DNA of 64,000 nucleotides from Tetrahymena elliotti 4EA (lineage: Eukaryota > Ciliophora > Oligohymenophorea > Hymenostomatida > Tetrahymenidae). The notes beneath the pieces were generated by a model. The model made no database searches. It was given only the letters and a program-made list of their open reading frames with translations, and was not told where the DNA came from. Within the stretch, counting starts at the first letter, position 1. Each line of letters opens with the position of its first letter. Shown piece after piece: positions 27,701 through 40,803 of this stretch. Both the position numbers and the translations under genes were made by a program. The stretch covers positions 483,289 through 547,288 of the forward strand of contig JH720339.1 of assembly GCA_000231825.2 (NCBI GenBank), given 5' to 3'.

Positions 27701-28949
27701 ATTTTTTTAATTAATTTATTAAATAAAATCAAAATAATAAAAATAGGCATATAAAGGAAGTGGTAATATCGTTACTGATGCAGTTACTAATATAAGAACT
27801 GTTGCTTCTTTTGCTAATGAATAAAAAATTATGGATATGATGGACTTTTAACTTTAAAGTCCTGCATAAGGAATGAAAAAGAAATCAATCATTTCAGGAG
27901 TTATGTTTGGCTTTTCATAATTCTGTATGTTTGGTATATACGCACTCATATTCTATATTTCTGCTTATTTTGTTAGAGATTATGGGGTCACCATTAAAGA
28001 AATGTATGTCTCAATGTTCTGCATTTTATTTGCTGGTTTTGGTGTAGGAAACAATAATGCCTTTGTCGGTGATGTTACATCAGCTAAGGCCTCTGCAAGA
28101 AATGTCTTTAAAATCCTTGATTCTGAAGATGAAATTTAAATTCACTAAAAGGTTCATGCTCCTCAAAATTTATAATTAACTTCTCAAGGAAAGATTGTTT
28201 TTGATAATGTTACTTTCTAATATCCATCTCGTGACACTCCAGTTTTTAAAGACCTTTCTTTCACAATTAATCCTGGTTAGCATATTGCATTTGTAGGTCC
28301 TAGTGGTTGTGGAAAATCAACAATTATTTAAATATTGCTTAGATTTTATGATGACTTTACAGGTTCTATTCTTATTGATGGAGTTGACATTAGACAATAT
28401 GACATAACTTCTCTCAGATCTAACTTTGGTGTTGTCTTTTAAGATCCAATTCTTTTTGATGAATCCTTTAAAGAAAATATTAAATACAATAGCTTAGCCA
28501 CTTTTGATGACATACGTAGAGCAGCTGTGTAAGCTAATGCAATCCACTTCATTGAAGGAAATGAAAAAGGTTTAGAAGATCAAAAAAATGAAAACTAAAC
28601 ATCTTCATCAGCTACTGGTTTTGATAGAAAAGTAGGTATCAAAGGTAGCTAAATTAGTGGTGGCTAGAAACAAAGAGTGGCTGTTGCCAGAGCTATTCTA
28701 AAAAATCCTAAAATAATGCTTCTTGATGAAGCTACAAGTGCTCTTGATCAAGATAATGAAACAATCCTTTAACAAGCACTTGTAGAAATTCTCAAAAATA
28801 AAACCAGTATCACTATTGCTCATAGAATTAATACAATTAAAGATTCAGATATCATATATGTTCTTCAAGAAGGAAAAATTATGGAATCTGGTAAATATGA
28901 TGAATTAATGAGCAAAAAAGGTTTCTTCTATAATATCAATCACAATTGA
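24748..28949 (+). CDS. full-length ABC transporter, ABCB (MDR/P-glycoprotein) type, 1287 aa
   Basis: Exons 24748-25062, 25120-25279, 25374-25721, 25799-26333, 26388-27690 and 27747-28949; five introns of 54-94 bp; 3864 nt in frame. Layout is TMD1-NBD1-linker-TMD2-NBD2, the full ABCB exporter form that pumps lipids or hydrophobic compounds across a membrane. NBD1: Walker [10 protein letters not shown] near residue 409, signature LSGGQKQR near 513, Walker [15 protein letters not shown]-loop VIAHRL. NBD2: Walker [10 protein letters not shown] near 1071, signature [27 protein letters not shown]. All catalytic Glu and His residues are present in both sites, so both should hydrolyse ATP. The linker (~600-690) is Lys/Glu/Ser-rich, and NBD2 has a Gln/Ser/Asn insert before its signature. 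The substrate is unknown. Confidence 0.93.
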
Positions 28950-29938
28950 TTGATTTTTACATGAATAATTTTTAAATTGTTTAGATCAAGTTAGTTAAAG
29001 ATTCTTAAAATTATATTAAATTATTGTAAATCATTTTTACTTTTATGTTTATGAAAAATCTTATAAATATTTATTTGCTATTTTTTTGATAATTTATTTT
29101 CAATGGAAATACTTTTTATTTAATTCAAATTAAAATCAGTATCCAAGAAGAAATATTTTTTAGAATTTCTTTTGTAAAATGAATATTTTTTTAAATCAAT
29201 TACATGTTTACTTAATAATAATAATTTTTCAAAAGATTAAAAATTTTTATAATGTTATAATATTTTTTTCTGGAACAGATAAAATTATTAAAAACCATTA
29301 AGAGCATTTTGTAACTACTTTATCTATTTATTTGACATGACAAATTTGCTAACGAGTTACGATGAAAGTAAAATATCTACAAAATAAATAGAAACAAAAT
29401 TTAAATTCATTTAGTAATAAAAAAAAACAGAAATTCTTCTGAAACCAGCTCCTACTTCTCTGTTGAATTAAGATAGAATTTATTTTCTATTTAAATAATA
29501 AATATCAGCTTTCTATGTTATTTATTACTTTTTGTTTAGGTTTAAAATTCTAGAAAAACTTGATTACAAAATTTTTAAATAACTATGTGTTGAAAAATAA
29601 TTAAATAGGAAGATTTTTTTCATTCAGAAATTTCAAGTTATCAACAATATTTTTGAGTATAACTCTATCAAATTAAATAATAAGTCAGCTCAAAAAATTT
29701 ATAATAATTTAAAAAAAATTCATCAGATCACACTAAGAAAATTTTGATAGACAAAAAAGAAAAATCAAATAAAATACACACGAATATTCAATTTTTAATG
29801 GGAAGAATTAAATAAAATTCAGTAATGAGCAAGTTAATAAAATAACGAACAAATTTTATACTAATTATACAAAGTAAAGTAATATAAGGTAAGGATTACA
29901 ATTAATTTTTATTATTTGTTAGAAAAATAGACATTTTT
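28950..29938. other. intergenic between convergent genes
   Basis: AT-rich spacer between the ABC transporter and lipase 3' ends; no feature seen. Confidence 0.5.
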
Positions 29939-30928
29939 TCATTCAAATGTTAAAATGTTTAATGGGTTGTTTGGGTTGTGTATTGTGAATTCTTATTCTC
30001 TTAGTGTTTTTTCTATAATTTGATCATCAGATAGGTGAGGGCAAATATTTTCAGAGTTAACGAAGCATTAAGGATTCTGCTGCATATCAAATTCAGTACA
30101 GCTTGTTGAGTTATCAAGGTACTTTAAATGATCTGAAGTGCTTCCTGTATTGAATTGTATTGAGCAATTAGGATCTTCACTTTAATATTGGCAAATGGTA
30201 TAATTGTTTTCTTTGTTAAACCATATTTCAGTACCTATATGAGCATATCCAAAAATTCTCATAGGAAGACGTACTACAATATCTTTATTGTGAACTAATC
30301 TTTATGCAAAAGGAAAGAATGAATTAAAATAATTAACAAACTCCTAATTTCCCACTCTGGGCTATCCGAATGTATAGAACTCAGAGATTAACTGATTTAA
30401 ATTTTGTTATTATAAGTAATAGTAAATTTCAACTGCTGCAATTACAGCAACGGCTCCTCCTAAGGAATGGCCTGTAATTATAATTTAAGAATTAGGGTAC
30501 TTAGTTAACAATTCTTATAAGTTCTTAAAAAGTTAATCACTTAAATCAGTATAAGTTCTGAAAAAACCTCTGTGAATATTACACTTTTCACACTTAGGAT
30601 AATTTACTTTAATGAAATCGAAGTTATTCAGCCAATTTTTACTAAGCTATGTTCCTCTAAAGGCTATAACAATTTATTCATTATGGTATCCAATATATCC
30701 TTGAGCTGCATTAGTGGAATTTGTTAAAACTCTCATGTCTTACATATCCTCGTGAAATTTACAAATAGTACCACAACTCCACTACTCAATTGATTTTGAA
30801 GGACAGTATGAGACTTTCTGGTAGAACAAAAAGTCCATAGCTCTTTGAATATCAAACTTTAGCTCATTTGAATTAACAATGCTCAAATTAATGTAAATGA
30901 AAAGAAGAATAAGAATAGCTAATTTCAT
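29939..30928 (-). CDS. secreted class 3 (fungal-type) lipase, 329 aa
   Basis: Single-exon gene, ATG 30926-30928 to TGA 29939-29941. An alpha/beta-hydrolase that should cleave triacylglycerols or related lipids. The N-terminus MKLAILILLFIYINLSIVNS is a clear signal peptide, so the enzyme enters the secretory or lysosomal route. Family marks appear in order: VIAFRGTQLSKNW (oxyanion region), FFRTYTDL, and the nucleophile elbow ITGHSLGGAVA with Ser155. Then come YTFGQPRVGN, the HNKDIVVRLP block with the triad Asp, and a late His in TSDHLKYL. The Cys-rich C-terminus suggests disulphides. Ciliates secrete many such lipases for digestion. The tail after the His reaches a late TGA and is unusually long and unstructured. 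Confidence 0.92.
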
Positions 30929-32956
30929 TTTCTTTTTTTACTTTGAATTTTTTCAATAAATTTGGATTAATTAATTATTTTTGTTATACATTTACAAATC
31001 TAGTACTCTAAGTGTCTTCACTAAAAATTAATCATCAAATTTACTCTTGAATCAAGAAGCCAAACACAAAAATTAAATTGCTTTAATCTTCTAATTTCTC
31101 CAGAACTTTCAACTCTTTTATGCGAAAACAAAAAGCTGTTATTTAAGTTAGAAACAAGATAAAAATAGCTTGGAAATTTATTTAAGATAACATTAGAAAA
31201 CAAGTATAAAAGAAATTTTTTTTTATTAGTTCTCGTAGACTTCTAAAAAGTTTCTTTCTTTACCACCCAATTAAAATGAATGTGAAAGAAATTTGTATTT
31301 GATAATTTTAAAGCTGATGCTTTTAGAGCCTTAAAAAATAATAAATCTAAAATCTCTTCAATATTAAAAAAATAAAGTGTATGTATTTTATGATTTATTT
31401 TAGCTTACATAAAATAATCATTAATCAAATATACATAAAAAATTGATTCTCATTCAATAAATCTTGTGATATGTTTATCCTATTTATCTATAAAAATTTA
31501 ATCATACTCAATATAAAATGAACAATAAAAATTTTACTCTGTCTAAATTTATACTTCTTAAAGCTATAATTCTTTCATGAAGCAGTTAGAGAAATTAAAT
31601 AAAATCAAAATAAAAAAAGCCTTATAGACTGTATATTTAAATTTCTTTGCAAACAACACTTTAATTCCTTTAATTGCATCATATTTTATACTTAAAATGA
31701 TTAGAAAGAAGTCTCATTTTTTGTGACGAAAAAAAATTTTAAGAATAAATTGAATTAATTTTTGTATTTTTTAAAAATTTTTGTATACTACTCAATCAAA
31801 TTATTGAATTTCATTTTATTGCATCAGTAACTATTTTCTTTTCGATAAAAATTTACTTGAGGACCATGTTTAATTAATAATTTTTTATCATAAAAGTGAA
31901 AAATTATGCCAATTAAAAATTTAGTATTAATTTTATAATCACTCAATTTTTTGTAAATCAGACATAATCAAAGTCTATATTTTTAAATATCAAATTTATT
32001 TTAAAATAGATTGTTGGTGATATCATAATAAAAACATATTTAAAATAAAAAACCAATGATAAATCTCACCAAAAATACAAAATAAATTATTTCTATTTCA
32101 TTAAAAAAGTAAACTTTGTCTCATATTTCAAAACCCAAACAAATAATAACAAAAATTTTAAGAGAGGGAATATTTAAAAATTGAGTCGCAATTTCAATAA
32201 TTTGTTCTAAGTACAAAAAATTTATTCCTTATTAAAAATTAAATAGATTGATTAAATGAAATCGAAATATCAATATTGTTAAGATTTAGATAAAATTAAT
32301 AAAAATTTTTAATTTTGAGAAAAAAATCAAAAAAATTAAATACTTTGAAATATTTTCATTCTTGCTTGTTAAATAAATTAAAGAAGATTTTTATCATCAA
32401 TTCTAAATTTAGAATTAAAAAATAAAGTTATTAAAAATACCACTTAAAATAGTTTGTTAAATTTAAAACAAATTACAATTTCTAATTGCCATATTGAGAC
32501 ATCTTGCTAGAAATAATATTAAAATAATCATTGATCAATTATCAAAAACAATATTATGAACAAATATTTTATTTTAAAATAAAAGTCTATTTTTCTAATA
32601 GAATAATCATAAGGAGTGTGAAACCTAATTTAAATTTTTTAACATTCTTCATTTGTCCTATTTTATTTTCTATTATTATTATTGCATGAGTCAGAAACTT
32701 AAATAAACAATTCTAATTGATAAAAAGAGTTGAGTATTTTTATAAGATTTTTAAAAAATTAGTTTTGAAATAAAAAATTAAATTGTTTTTTTTGGAGATA
32801 CTTGCATTGATAAATCTATCTAGATTGATAAAGATAATTTCTAACTAAACATGATAATAATATTTTTATATAAAGTTAACAAAAAGAAAATTATATTAAT
32901 ATAAAAGTAATTTGTTTAAGTAAAATGTTTATTTCATTATTAATTCATTCTAATAT
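30929..32956. other. intergenic, AT-rich
   Basis: 2 kb upstream of the lipase and downstream of the RING gene. A short minus frame at 31021-31203 shows no protein-like composition and is not called. Confidence 0.5.
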
Positions 32957-34246
32957 TCATTGTTTTTTTCTGCAAACAGGGCAATCATCTTTTTCTTGCA
33001 TCCATAACTTTATGCAATCATAATGGAAAGCATGATTGCATTTTAAATTAGAAACCTTTTCTGCTTCATTTTCGTATTCAAATAAGCAGATTGAGCATGT
33101 TTAACCTATTAAATGGGGTAAATATTTGACACTGGTTGAACGTAATTGAGCTATTTTTATCAAATGTAACACTTATTTAGAAATGACTGAATAGGTTAAT
33201 AAGAAAAGTATGCTAACACCATAGATTAAAAGGAACATTACACTAGTTGCAAGTGTTAATAACACAAAGCAAAATGGTAAAATCATAGCAATAGCTGGAA
33301 TTCCCAAGAACATTAATATCCCTAGTTCATATTCTGAATTTAAGTAATTTGTATTTATTTAAGCTATGTTATAAACATAAATTATAACAGAAGTTGCTGC
33401 AACAAAAAGTTTCGATCCAAAGTTTTATGCTTCAGTAGTATTTTCTAAGACATTAAAAAGAGTGATGTGATCTTTTTTAGAGTTAACTTTGTGGTGAATT
33501 ATTCCTTGCTCAAATTAAAATAAATCATTTTTTACTTAGAGTAAATGCTGATCTTCTTACTATAAAGAGTTTTCCATTTTCTTCAAATAAGCAGGCTAAT
33601 GACATTTTTTTTCTTTGGAAGAACGACTGACTCTATTTCTTCTTTAGATGATAAAATTTTCTTATAAAAGAGAATCTATTATTGAGAGGGTAGATATTAC
33701 TCTTTCATCACTGTGTTGGTGTGCTTAGTTTTCTATCAAATTATCATTTTGATTAAAATCTTAATCCTATTATTTATCTTATTCGCTATCATCTTTTTCC
33801 TACTACTTCTTAATTTCATCTTTCTCTATTTAGAGAATACTTTTCATTACTTTTAGTAATTATCCATCTTCTATTATAATTTTGTAAAGCATAATCAAGT
33901 AAACAATATTCTAAATAAGAGAAATAGAGTAGAAATCTATTATTCCTGAAAAGGGGTCTTTTGGCATAGTAGGCTGATTTTTATTAGACTAAATTTCATT
34001 AGGATTCATTTCATTTTAAAGAAACCCCAATTGGATAGTTACACACAAGATAATACTCAAGAAGACATGAACTAAGTAAGTTTTTTCTATATTAATAACG
34101 ACTTTGAAGTGCTTAATTATTTATTCTCTGTCTGGTATTGTAGCTTAAATACACTCTTCTTTAAAGTTACTTACTCCTTCTTCATATTCCCTTTGGTTTT
34201 ATCTTCTATTCATTTCTAATTATTAATGGCTATTGTGATTAATCAT
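32957..34246 (-). CDS. multi-pass membrane RING-H2 E3 ubiquitin ligase, 429 aa
   Basis: Single-exon frame from ATG 34244-34246 to TGA 32957-32959. A C-terminal RING-H2 domain (C3H2C3) occupies about residues 385-427: CSICLFEY, then LKCNHAFHYDCIKLWM and CPVCRKK. All eight zinc ligands are present, so it should recruit an E2. Hydrophobic segments include YLVHVFLSIILCVTIQLGF near 56, SISLIQNIVYLIMLYKIII near 105, KLFVAATSVIIYVYNIA near 275, and a long one (GIPAIAMILPFCFVLLTLA onward) at about 305-350. A Gln/Asp/Glu-rich loop of about 120 residues lies between the first and second pairs. The RING tail would face the cytosol. A role in membrane protein turnover is inferred from the layout only. 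Confidence 0.88.
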
Positions 34247-35753
34247 TCTACTTTCTTCTTTGAAATACCAGCTTTTGTGATAAAATTTAATAAAGATATG
34301 CTCTACCTACTATATTTTTTATTTGTAAGTGAAACTGCTTTTATTTTCTACACTTTCTTTTTTGTTTATTAGATTCACCAACTTTTTTGAAAATTTGTTT
34401 TATATCAAATCAAATAAATTACGTTTAGTTTTGTATAGAAATTTATTAGATAATGATTATCTTAAAAATAAAAAGAACCATGAAAAGTAATGCGATTTTC
34501 ACCTTGAATGTTCAAAAAATTGAAAGACAAACTTCAATTGATTAAAAATCAGGATTAATCATTTAAATAAGTTAATAATATTATTATCATCAAATACTTA
34601 TTTATTCAGAAAATTTAAATTTCCACATTTTTCTAATCCAAAATTTCATATAAGCATCCTTCCTTTTCTCCTATTTACTAAATAGTTTTTAATAAATAAA
34701 ATTATTAAACCTAAACAATTAGAGTTTTTTAAGTACAAGAAAGCCTATTATTTTGTAATTTAAGAAAACCACATAGATATCAATTTGAAATCAAATTTGA
34801 ATAAAGAAAAATTATATCCTTCCAGAAAAAAAGTTACTTTGTAAATTATTATGTAACTAAATTAAGAAATTAAGAAAATTTTAGCTTAATTTGCTGGTTA
34901 TGCAAAAATTTTATATGAAATATTTTAAAATCCTAGAAAGATTAATCAGAAATGTTTAATTAATAAAACAAATCTATAATAATTATAATAAATTAAAATA
35001 CTTTGATTGAAGCTGAAATAAAATGCCAAAAATAAAAGCTTAAAATTATCATAATTACTTATTAAAAATAATAAAATAAATACTTTAATAATTATTTCAG
35101 AAATATATCAATTCCTACTAACCATCTAGCTCTCATAAGACGGGTGGGGTATATAGCTATTTTTAATATTTTAAATATCTGTTTAAAGTAGAAAGCTTTT
35201 CATAATTTTTAAAATAATTTACTATTTCCTTCATGCTACTTTGTACTTTGACACTTTTTTCAAAAATATTTTAGACATAATTTTACTGTTAACAACATAA
35301 TAGCATGAGAAATAAAAATCTATTTTTGATCGAGTTATATATTAAATTATTTGAAATTTTTAGATTTATTTGAATAAAAATAAATTGATTAAATATTTAA
35401 TTTCTAATATTTTTATTCTCATCATTAAAAGTAATTTGACTAAAAATAGAAAGTAAAAAACTTTTTTTACTCTTTTTATATAAGAATTTTAACAAGTAAA
35501 AATTAATTTAAGAAAAATTGAATAGATCGAAAAACAATTAAGCCTTTTTGTTTTATTTTTTAAGAGTTTTTAATTTGTGCATATTTAATAAACTAACAGG
35601 ATATAGGATATGACTAAATAAAATGAATTAATTAATAAATTCAAATATTTGAAATTTTTTAAGAGTTAATTTAGATTTATTATGAAGAGTAATTTATCTT
35701 CTTAAAAGATCTTTAATTGAAAATATGATGATCACACTCTTTTGTTTTTTTAT
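34247..35753. other. intergenic, AT-rich
   Basis: Upstream region of the RING gene and 3' flank of the next minus-strand gene. A short GACGGGTGGGGTATATAGC patch near 35139 stands out by base composition. Nothing else is supported. Confidence 0.5.
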
Positions 35754-38525
35754 TCAATCTTTTTCTGACAAATTTACAAATTTTCTCAACCTATCTTAAT
35801 AGTCTTCTATTTCATTGTTTAAGGTATTTAAATTTTCTATTTCTCTTTTGAGCATTAAGTATTCTAATTCGGCTATAGTTGTTGCTAATTAATCAAGCTC
35901 TATTTTATTATAAAAATGTTTTATTAAAATAAAAAAATAATTATTTCATCAATAATGTTTACTTAAATTAACTTCTTAGAGCTACAACTCATCAGCATAC
36001 TAACTAATTAAAGATTAGGATACTGAAATTTTTTATAGCTTGGCATGGCTTATTATTTAAACAATTATCAAATCCTTATACATTTATTTAAAATTTTGTG
36101 GAACAGAAGGATTTTTTGTATTATAAATAGCTATAAAAGTCTCTGACATTTTTAATGATTAATCATATTGTTTTAAGAAAAAGTAAGAAAATGAGAGGTA
36201 AAAATTAATTAAACAAATATCATCACTGTTCTAGCTGCCTAATGAATTAATATAATCTTCCATAGCTAAGTCAAGAAAAGTAATAGCATACTTATATTAC
36301 TTATTAGCAAATAAAACTCTTGAGTATAAAATATAATTAAAGTTAATAGATTTTTATAACATGGTTGCATACTTTAATTTTTTATAAACAATATCTAAGT
36401 TTTAATAAAGACCTAGTTTTAACATTGCTATTGTATAATACTCAAGCACAAGAACATTCCCAATTTATACATTCTTTTTATTCAGATAATTTTTTTCTAT
36501 TATTGATTTTACTTGTTGATAATCCTTATTTGTTGAAGAATGAAATATTTTGAGTAAAGGATACTGACTTATGTTATTGATTTAATTATAATAAGAAAGG
36601 AAAAACTCTTAATTGCCTAAATAAAAAAATATATAAGCAGCTTCCACAATTAACTTTCTTTTGGTTTCTAAATTTAAAGTATTTTATTTTGAGGTCAAAC
36701 AAGTATGTAAATAATTAGCAGCTTATTCATATTGCTTGATCGTTTTACAATTAGTAAATATTTCCAATAAAAGACCTGTTGCATCTATTGATAATCCATC
36801 TTTGTTTGCTTCATAAAACTATATCAGTAAGCTTGTAAAAAGTTTTGTGTTTTCTTTTTTATAAAGCATTTTGCATATTTACAAAGTTGAAAGGTCCTTT
36901 TTATTGATCTTAAACTCATATAAAATAAAATACTCTGCTATTGTTAGGCGGTTTATTTTATGAAAGTAAGAGAAAAAGAATCTCAATAATTGTTTCAGAT
37001 AAGGAAACAAAGAAACATATAGTTCTATTCTTTTTATTGATAATTAAGTGTTGTCTGGGTAATTTTTTGCTCTACTAAAAGAAACAACTTCTTGTAAAAA
37101 TGCATTATTTTATTCATCATTTTGAGAATTTATCATTTCTTCCAGTTTTTATATTTCTATTATTGGAATTTATCTGATTTCATTTTAAAGATATTTATGT
37201 TTTATCTATGGTATAGAATTTATTAAACTCTCTAAAAGTTCTATATGATCTATTTCAAATTAATATTGATAGAATGTATTTGATTATTATTTTAATTAAC
37301 TTAATTAAGGATTTTATTCTAGATTCTTAATTTTGCTTATATACAGATCAATTGTTAATACTTCGTATAGAGCTTGAAAGAAGAAGGTTAAGTAAAAGTT
37401 CAAATTTGCTTTTGCATGCATATAGGCTAATCTATAAATAAAAAGAACTCTCCAATCTTTAACAATATCACTTTAATTTATATTCACATCTTTGTAATTG
37501 ATTGCATCAAAGGTATACTTTTGTAAATCTATTTTATCTTCCAATATATTATATGTTTTTAAGTACTATCTGATAATGATCAAACTAGTCAGATATTCAT
37601 AGACTATATCAAATTAATAAATAAAGTTTGGAATTTAGCTAAAAGTTTTTTCAAAAAGTTTAATCGACCTTTTGTAATTCCGTTGTTTATTAAATAGAAT
37701 TGAAGCATAATGTAGACAAATATCTTAATCATATTCAATTTTCAAACATAAATCATAAAATTTGCAAGCCTTTTAGAATTTGCTAACTTATTCATACTCT
37801 TTAGCTAAAAGAAGAAATGAATAATGAATGTCTTTTAGCCATGATTTATCACTATTTGCACCTTTTCTTTCTCTTTCTCCATCAAGCTATTTATGGAAAT
37901 ATTTAATAGCTTTTTCATTATCTTTGAGCTATGAATACACTTTACCTATCTACCTATATATTTTATTTTGCTAGCAAAACCCATCGTTATCATTTATCAC
38001 GCACATAAAATAAAATTCCAAAGCTTTTAAGTATTCCTAATTATGAAAATATTAATCACCCTGATTAAAATATTAAGTTAATTATTTTTAATCTATTTGC
38101 ATCACAACTAAATTTTAACCTAATCCTTAATTTCTACTCTCAACAATTCCTATGCTCTTTTTAACATCTTTATTACTCAACTCTAAAAATATTTCTTATT
38201 TTAGGTCTATCAATTCTTAATACAACTCCTACTCATCCTAAATCCAGCTCTTATATTCTAATAAAAATATTTGGTTTTGCAAATCTTCAATACTATTCTT
38301 TTCACTGCTCATTTTTAAAATTTCAATATCATCATTATTATCATAAATAATATTATCCTCATCTTAAGTGGCTTATTCTCTAGTGTCATTCTTTCTTTTC
38401 AAAGATGAAAAGTACTGTTTTTCAGAGGCTTAACTGAATAGTTTTTTAAATTTGGTGTTATTTTTGTTTAATGGCTTAGTACATTTAATTGCTCTTGTTT
38501 TTGTAAGGAATTTTATTGCTAACAT
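35754..38525 (-). CDS. large TPR-like helical protein, 902 aa
   Basis: Exon 1 is 38525-35963 and exon 2 is 35899-35754; the 63-bp intron (35962-35900) contains an in-frame TGA and joins in frame. The total is 2709 nt. A basic N-terminus (MLAIKFLTKTRAIKCTKPLN) is followed by an acidic linker. Degenerate TPR-type helices begin near residue 165 (YFNQGDQYFHNQEYLKALEF and KVYSQLKDNEKAIKYF). The central and C-terminal parts are helical throughout, and a coiled coil closes the protein (LKREIENLNTLNNEIEDYQ). There is no catalytic motif. The N-terminus might be a mitochondrial presequence or simply basic; I cannot decide. It is probably a scaffold, lineage-specific at sequence level. Confidence 0.82.
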
Positions 38526-39891
38526 ACTTACTTTATTTATACTTTTCTAGAATATATGATACAAATTCTTATAAAAATGAAAAAATTTATCAAATTGAGC
38601 AAACGAATAAATAAACAAAATAGAACAGTAAAAAATCTACATAGAATAATCCAAATTACTTAAATTTTTTAAATTTTAATTTTTTAATTGTCTTTAATAA
38701 TTTTGAAATTTCTACTTAAACTAAAAATATGACATTTCTTTTTCAGTAATTTATTTCATTTCAATAAATTAAATTTCTGATTTATTTTTATCATAAGTAA
38801 ATTTTTTAGCTTAGCTTCTAGATTTCTTTAAAAGATTAATCTTTTTCTATTTTTGATTCAATCAAATCTTTTTTTAATAGTAGTAATAGGTAAATTACCT
38901 ATTGTTACAATTTAGAATATTTTTACAGGCACACAAGAATTAACACCTCTCTTTAACTTACGACTCTAATTACTCAAATAAAAATGAGGCTTATTTATCA
39001 TTAAAAATGGTTTATTTTTTCTAATCTAATCAGGAGTTATCTGTCCCACAAATAATTAAATTGTTTGCCCTTAAAATGTCTTAATGCATTATTTTATTTA
39101 ATAAAATAGCAATTATAATAATTTTTTGAGCTTTCGACCTATTTATTTAGTTAATTCCTAATAAAATATTTTATTACAAATAAACTTATGTTTTTTTATT
39201 CAAAGAAACTTTTAATAGAAATATCAAAATAAACATTCTTTAGAATATTTATTATCTAATTTAGAACTATTACTAATTTATCTTACATTTCGGAAGTAAG
39301 CATATTATTAATTCTGTTCTAAGTTTTCTATTTTTATTAAAACTAAACATTATTCCATCTAAACTTTTAGAAGTTTCCATATTTATTTGTGATCACATCA
39401 CTTTAGTTAAAAAGTAGATTTACTTTAATAAGACATTTTGAACTGCTATAATAATTTTTTTAATGCAGATTTAAATAATAGTAAAAGTTAGCAACATACG
39501 CTATTATTGATCATTCTCAAAAGAATTCTTATTATTTATGCTTTATTTCAACAAGCTTTTTTAGTTTGATTGATTCTATTTTTCTTTTAGAATATTAGGC
39601 CAAAATATTTCAAACACATTTTACATTCCATTCAAAATTTCTTCTTACCAATATCAGATTTTTACAGTCTTTATTATTTTTTGCATAGTAATTACAAAAT
39701 CAAATATATTTAGAAATGATAAAATATCTTTACATCATGAAATCTCCTCATATCCTTAGATAATATCTCTATTTTTTTGGATATTAAATAAAGTTGATTC
39801 AAATATTAAACAAATTATCAAAAAAATATAATTTGTTGTTTTTAAATTAAAATTTAAGAATTCAGAAACAGTTTCTTTTAAAAATTGATAA
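38526..39891. other. intergenic with repeats shared with 44.2-45.7 kb
   Basis: AT-rich region whose parts recur downstream. 39215-39390 resembles 44345-44500 (shared CTTTTAGAAGTTTCCAT and TTATCTTA-ATTTC-GAAGTAAG blocks). 39540-39890 resembles the DNA just upstream of the second dehydrogenase. Confidence 0.6.
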
Positions 39892-40803
39892 ATGGGTCAC
39901 GATACAGATACTCATCCAATAGAATCAGATAGTCCATGTTGGTATTGCTCTTATAACTATGCTTTAGCTGTACTTCTATTGGTTATCATCATTAAAAATT
40001 GGGTTAATGGAGGTAAAGTCACAAAGCGTAGAGATTTGTCAAATGAAGTTATAATTGTAACTGGAGGAAACTCAGGAATTGGCTTCGAAGCATGCAAAGA
40101 NNNNNNNNNNNNNNNNNNNNNNNNNNNNNNNNNNNNNNNNNNNNNNNNNNNNNNNNNNNNNNNNNNNNNNNNNNNNNNNNNNNNNNNNNNNNNNNNNNNN
40201 NNNNNNNNNNNNNNNNNNNNNNNNNNNNNNNNNNNNNNNNGCTTTGAAAGTCAAATTGGAACTAACCATTTTGGACACTTTTTACTTACTAACCTACTTT
40301 TTGATATTATTAAGAAAACACCTTAATTTAGAATAATTAATGTTTCTTCAAGAGCTCATATCCGTCATTCAATCAATTTTGATGATATTCATTTTAGTAA
40401 GACTCCTTATTAAAAGTTTGTTGCATACTCTGCAAGTAAAATTGCTAACATTCTTTTCACTTAAGAGCTGTAAAAGAAGATAGATTCTTAAAAATTAAAT
40501 GGTAAAACTGTATGCCTTCATCCAGGAGTTGTTAGAACTGAGTTAGCATCTCATTTCCCTTACTACAATATAATCTATCCATTTTTATATCCTATTGCTT
40601 TACTACTTTTAAAAAGCCCAGAGGCTGGAGCTTAAACTACTTTGCAATGTGTTTATGAAGATTTTGACAAGCTAGAATCTGGATAATATTATGTAGACTG
40701 CAAAGTTCATCCTACAGCAAACAAAGTTGCTATTACTCCTTAAAATGCAGAAAGATTATGGGATTTATCTGTAAAATCGGTGAAGTTAGAAACAAGTATT
40801 TGA
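39892..40803 (+). CDS. short-chain dehydrogenase/reductase, copy 1, interrupted by assembly gap
   Basis: NAD(P)-dependent SDR similar to retinol dehydrogenase/WWOX-type enzymes. The frame runs from ATG 39892 to TGA 40801-40803. It begins with [19 protein letters not shown], an N-terminal TM anchor ([15 protein letters not shown]) and the Rossmann motif TGGNSGIG. The 140-N run at 40101-40240 removes the region holding the NNAG motif. After it come [19 protein letters not shown] (catalytic Ser) and YSASK (catalytic Tyr and Lys). It is near-identical to the copy at 45684, but that copy has 242 nt where this one has 140 Ns, a difference of 102 nt (34 codons). The gap size is therefore wrong or this copy is shorter. 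A real break inside the gap cannot be excluded. Confidence 0.85.
40101..40240. other. assembly gap (140 N)
   Basis: Unsequenced run inside the first dehydrogenase. The matching interval of the second copy, 45893-46134, is 242 bp. The near-identity of the two copies probably caused the assembler to fail here. Confidence 0.95.

Noticed and set aside
31021..31203. 60-codon minus-strand frame
   Set aside because: Composition like random AT-rich DNA, no splice partners and no family marks.
36365..36553. Plus-strand 62-codon frame
   Set aside because: Antisense shadow of the 902-residue TPR-like gene.
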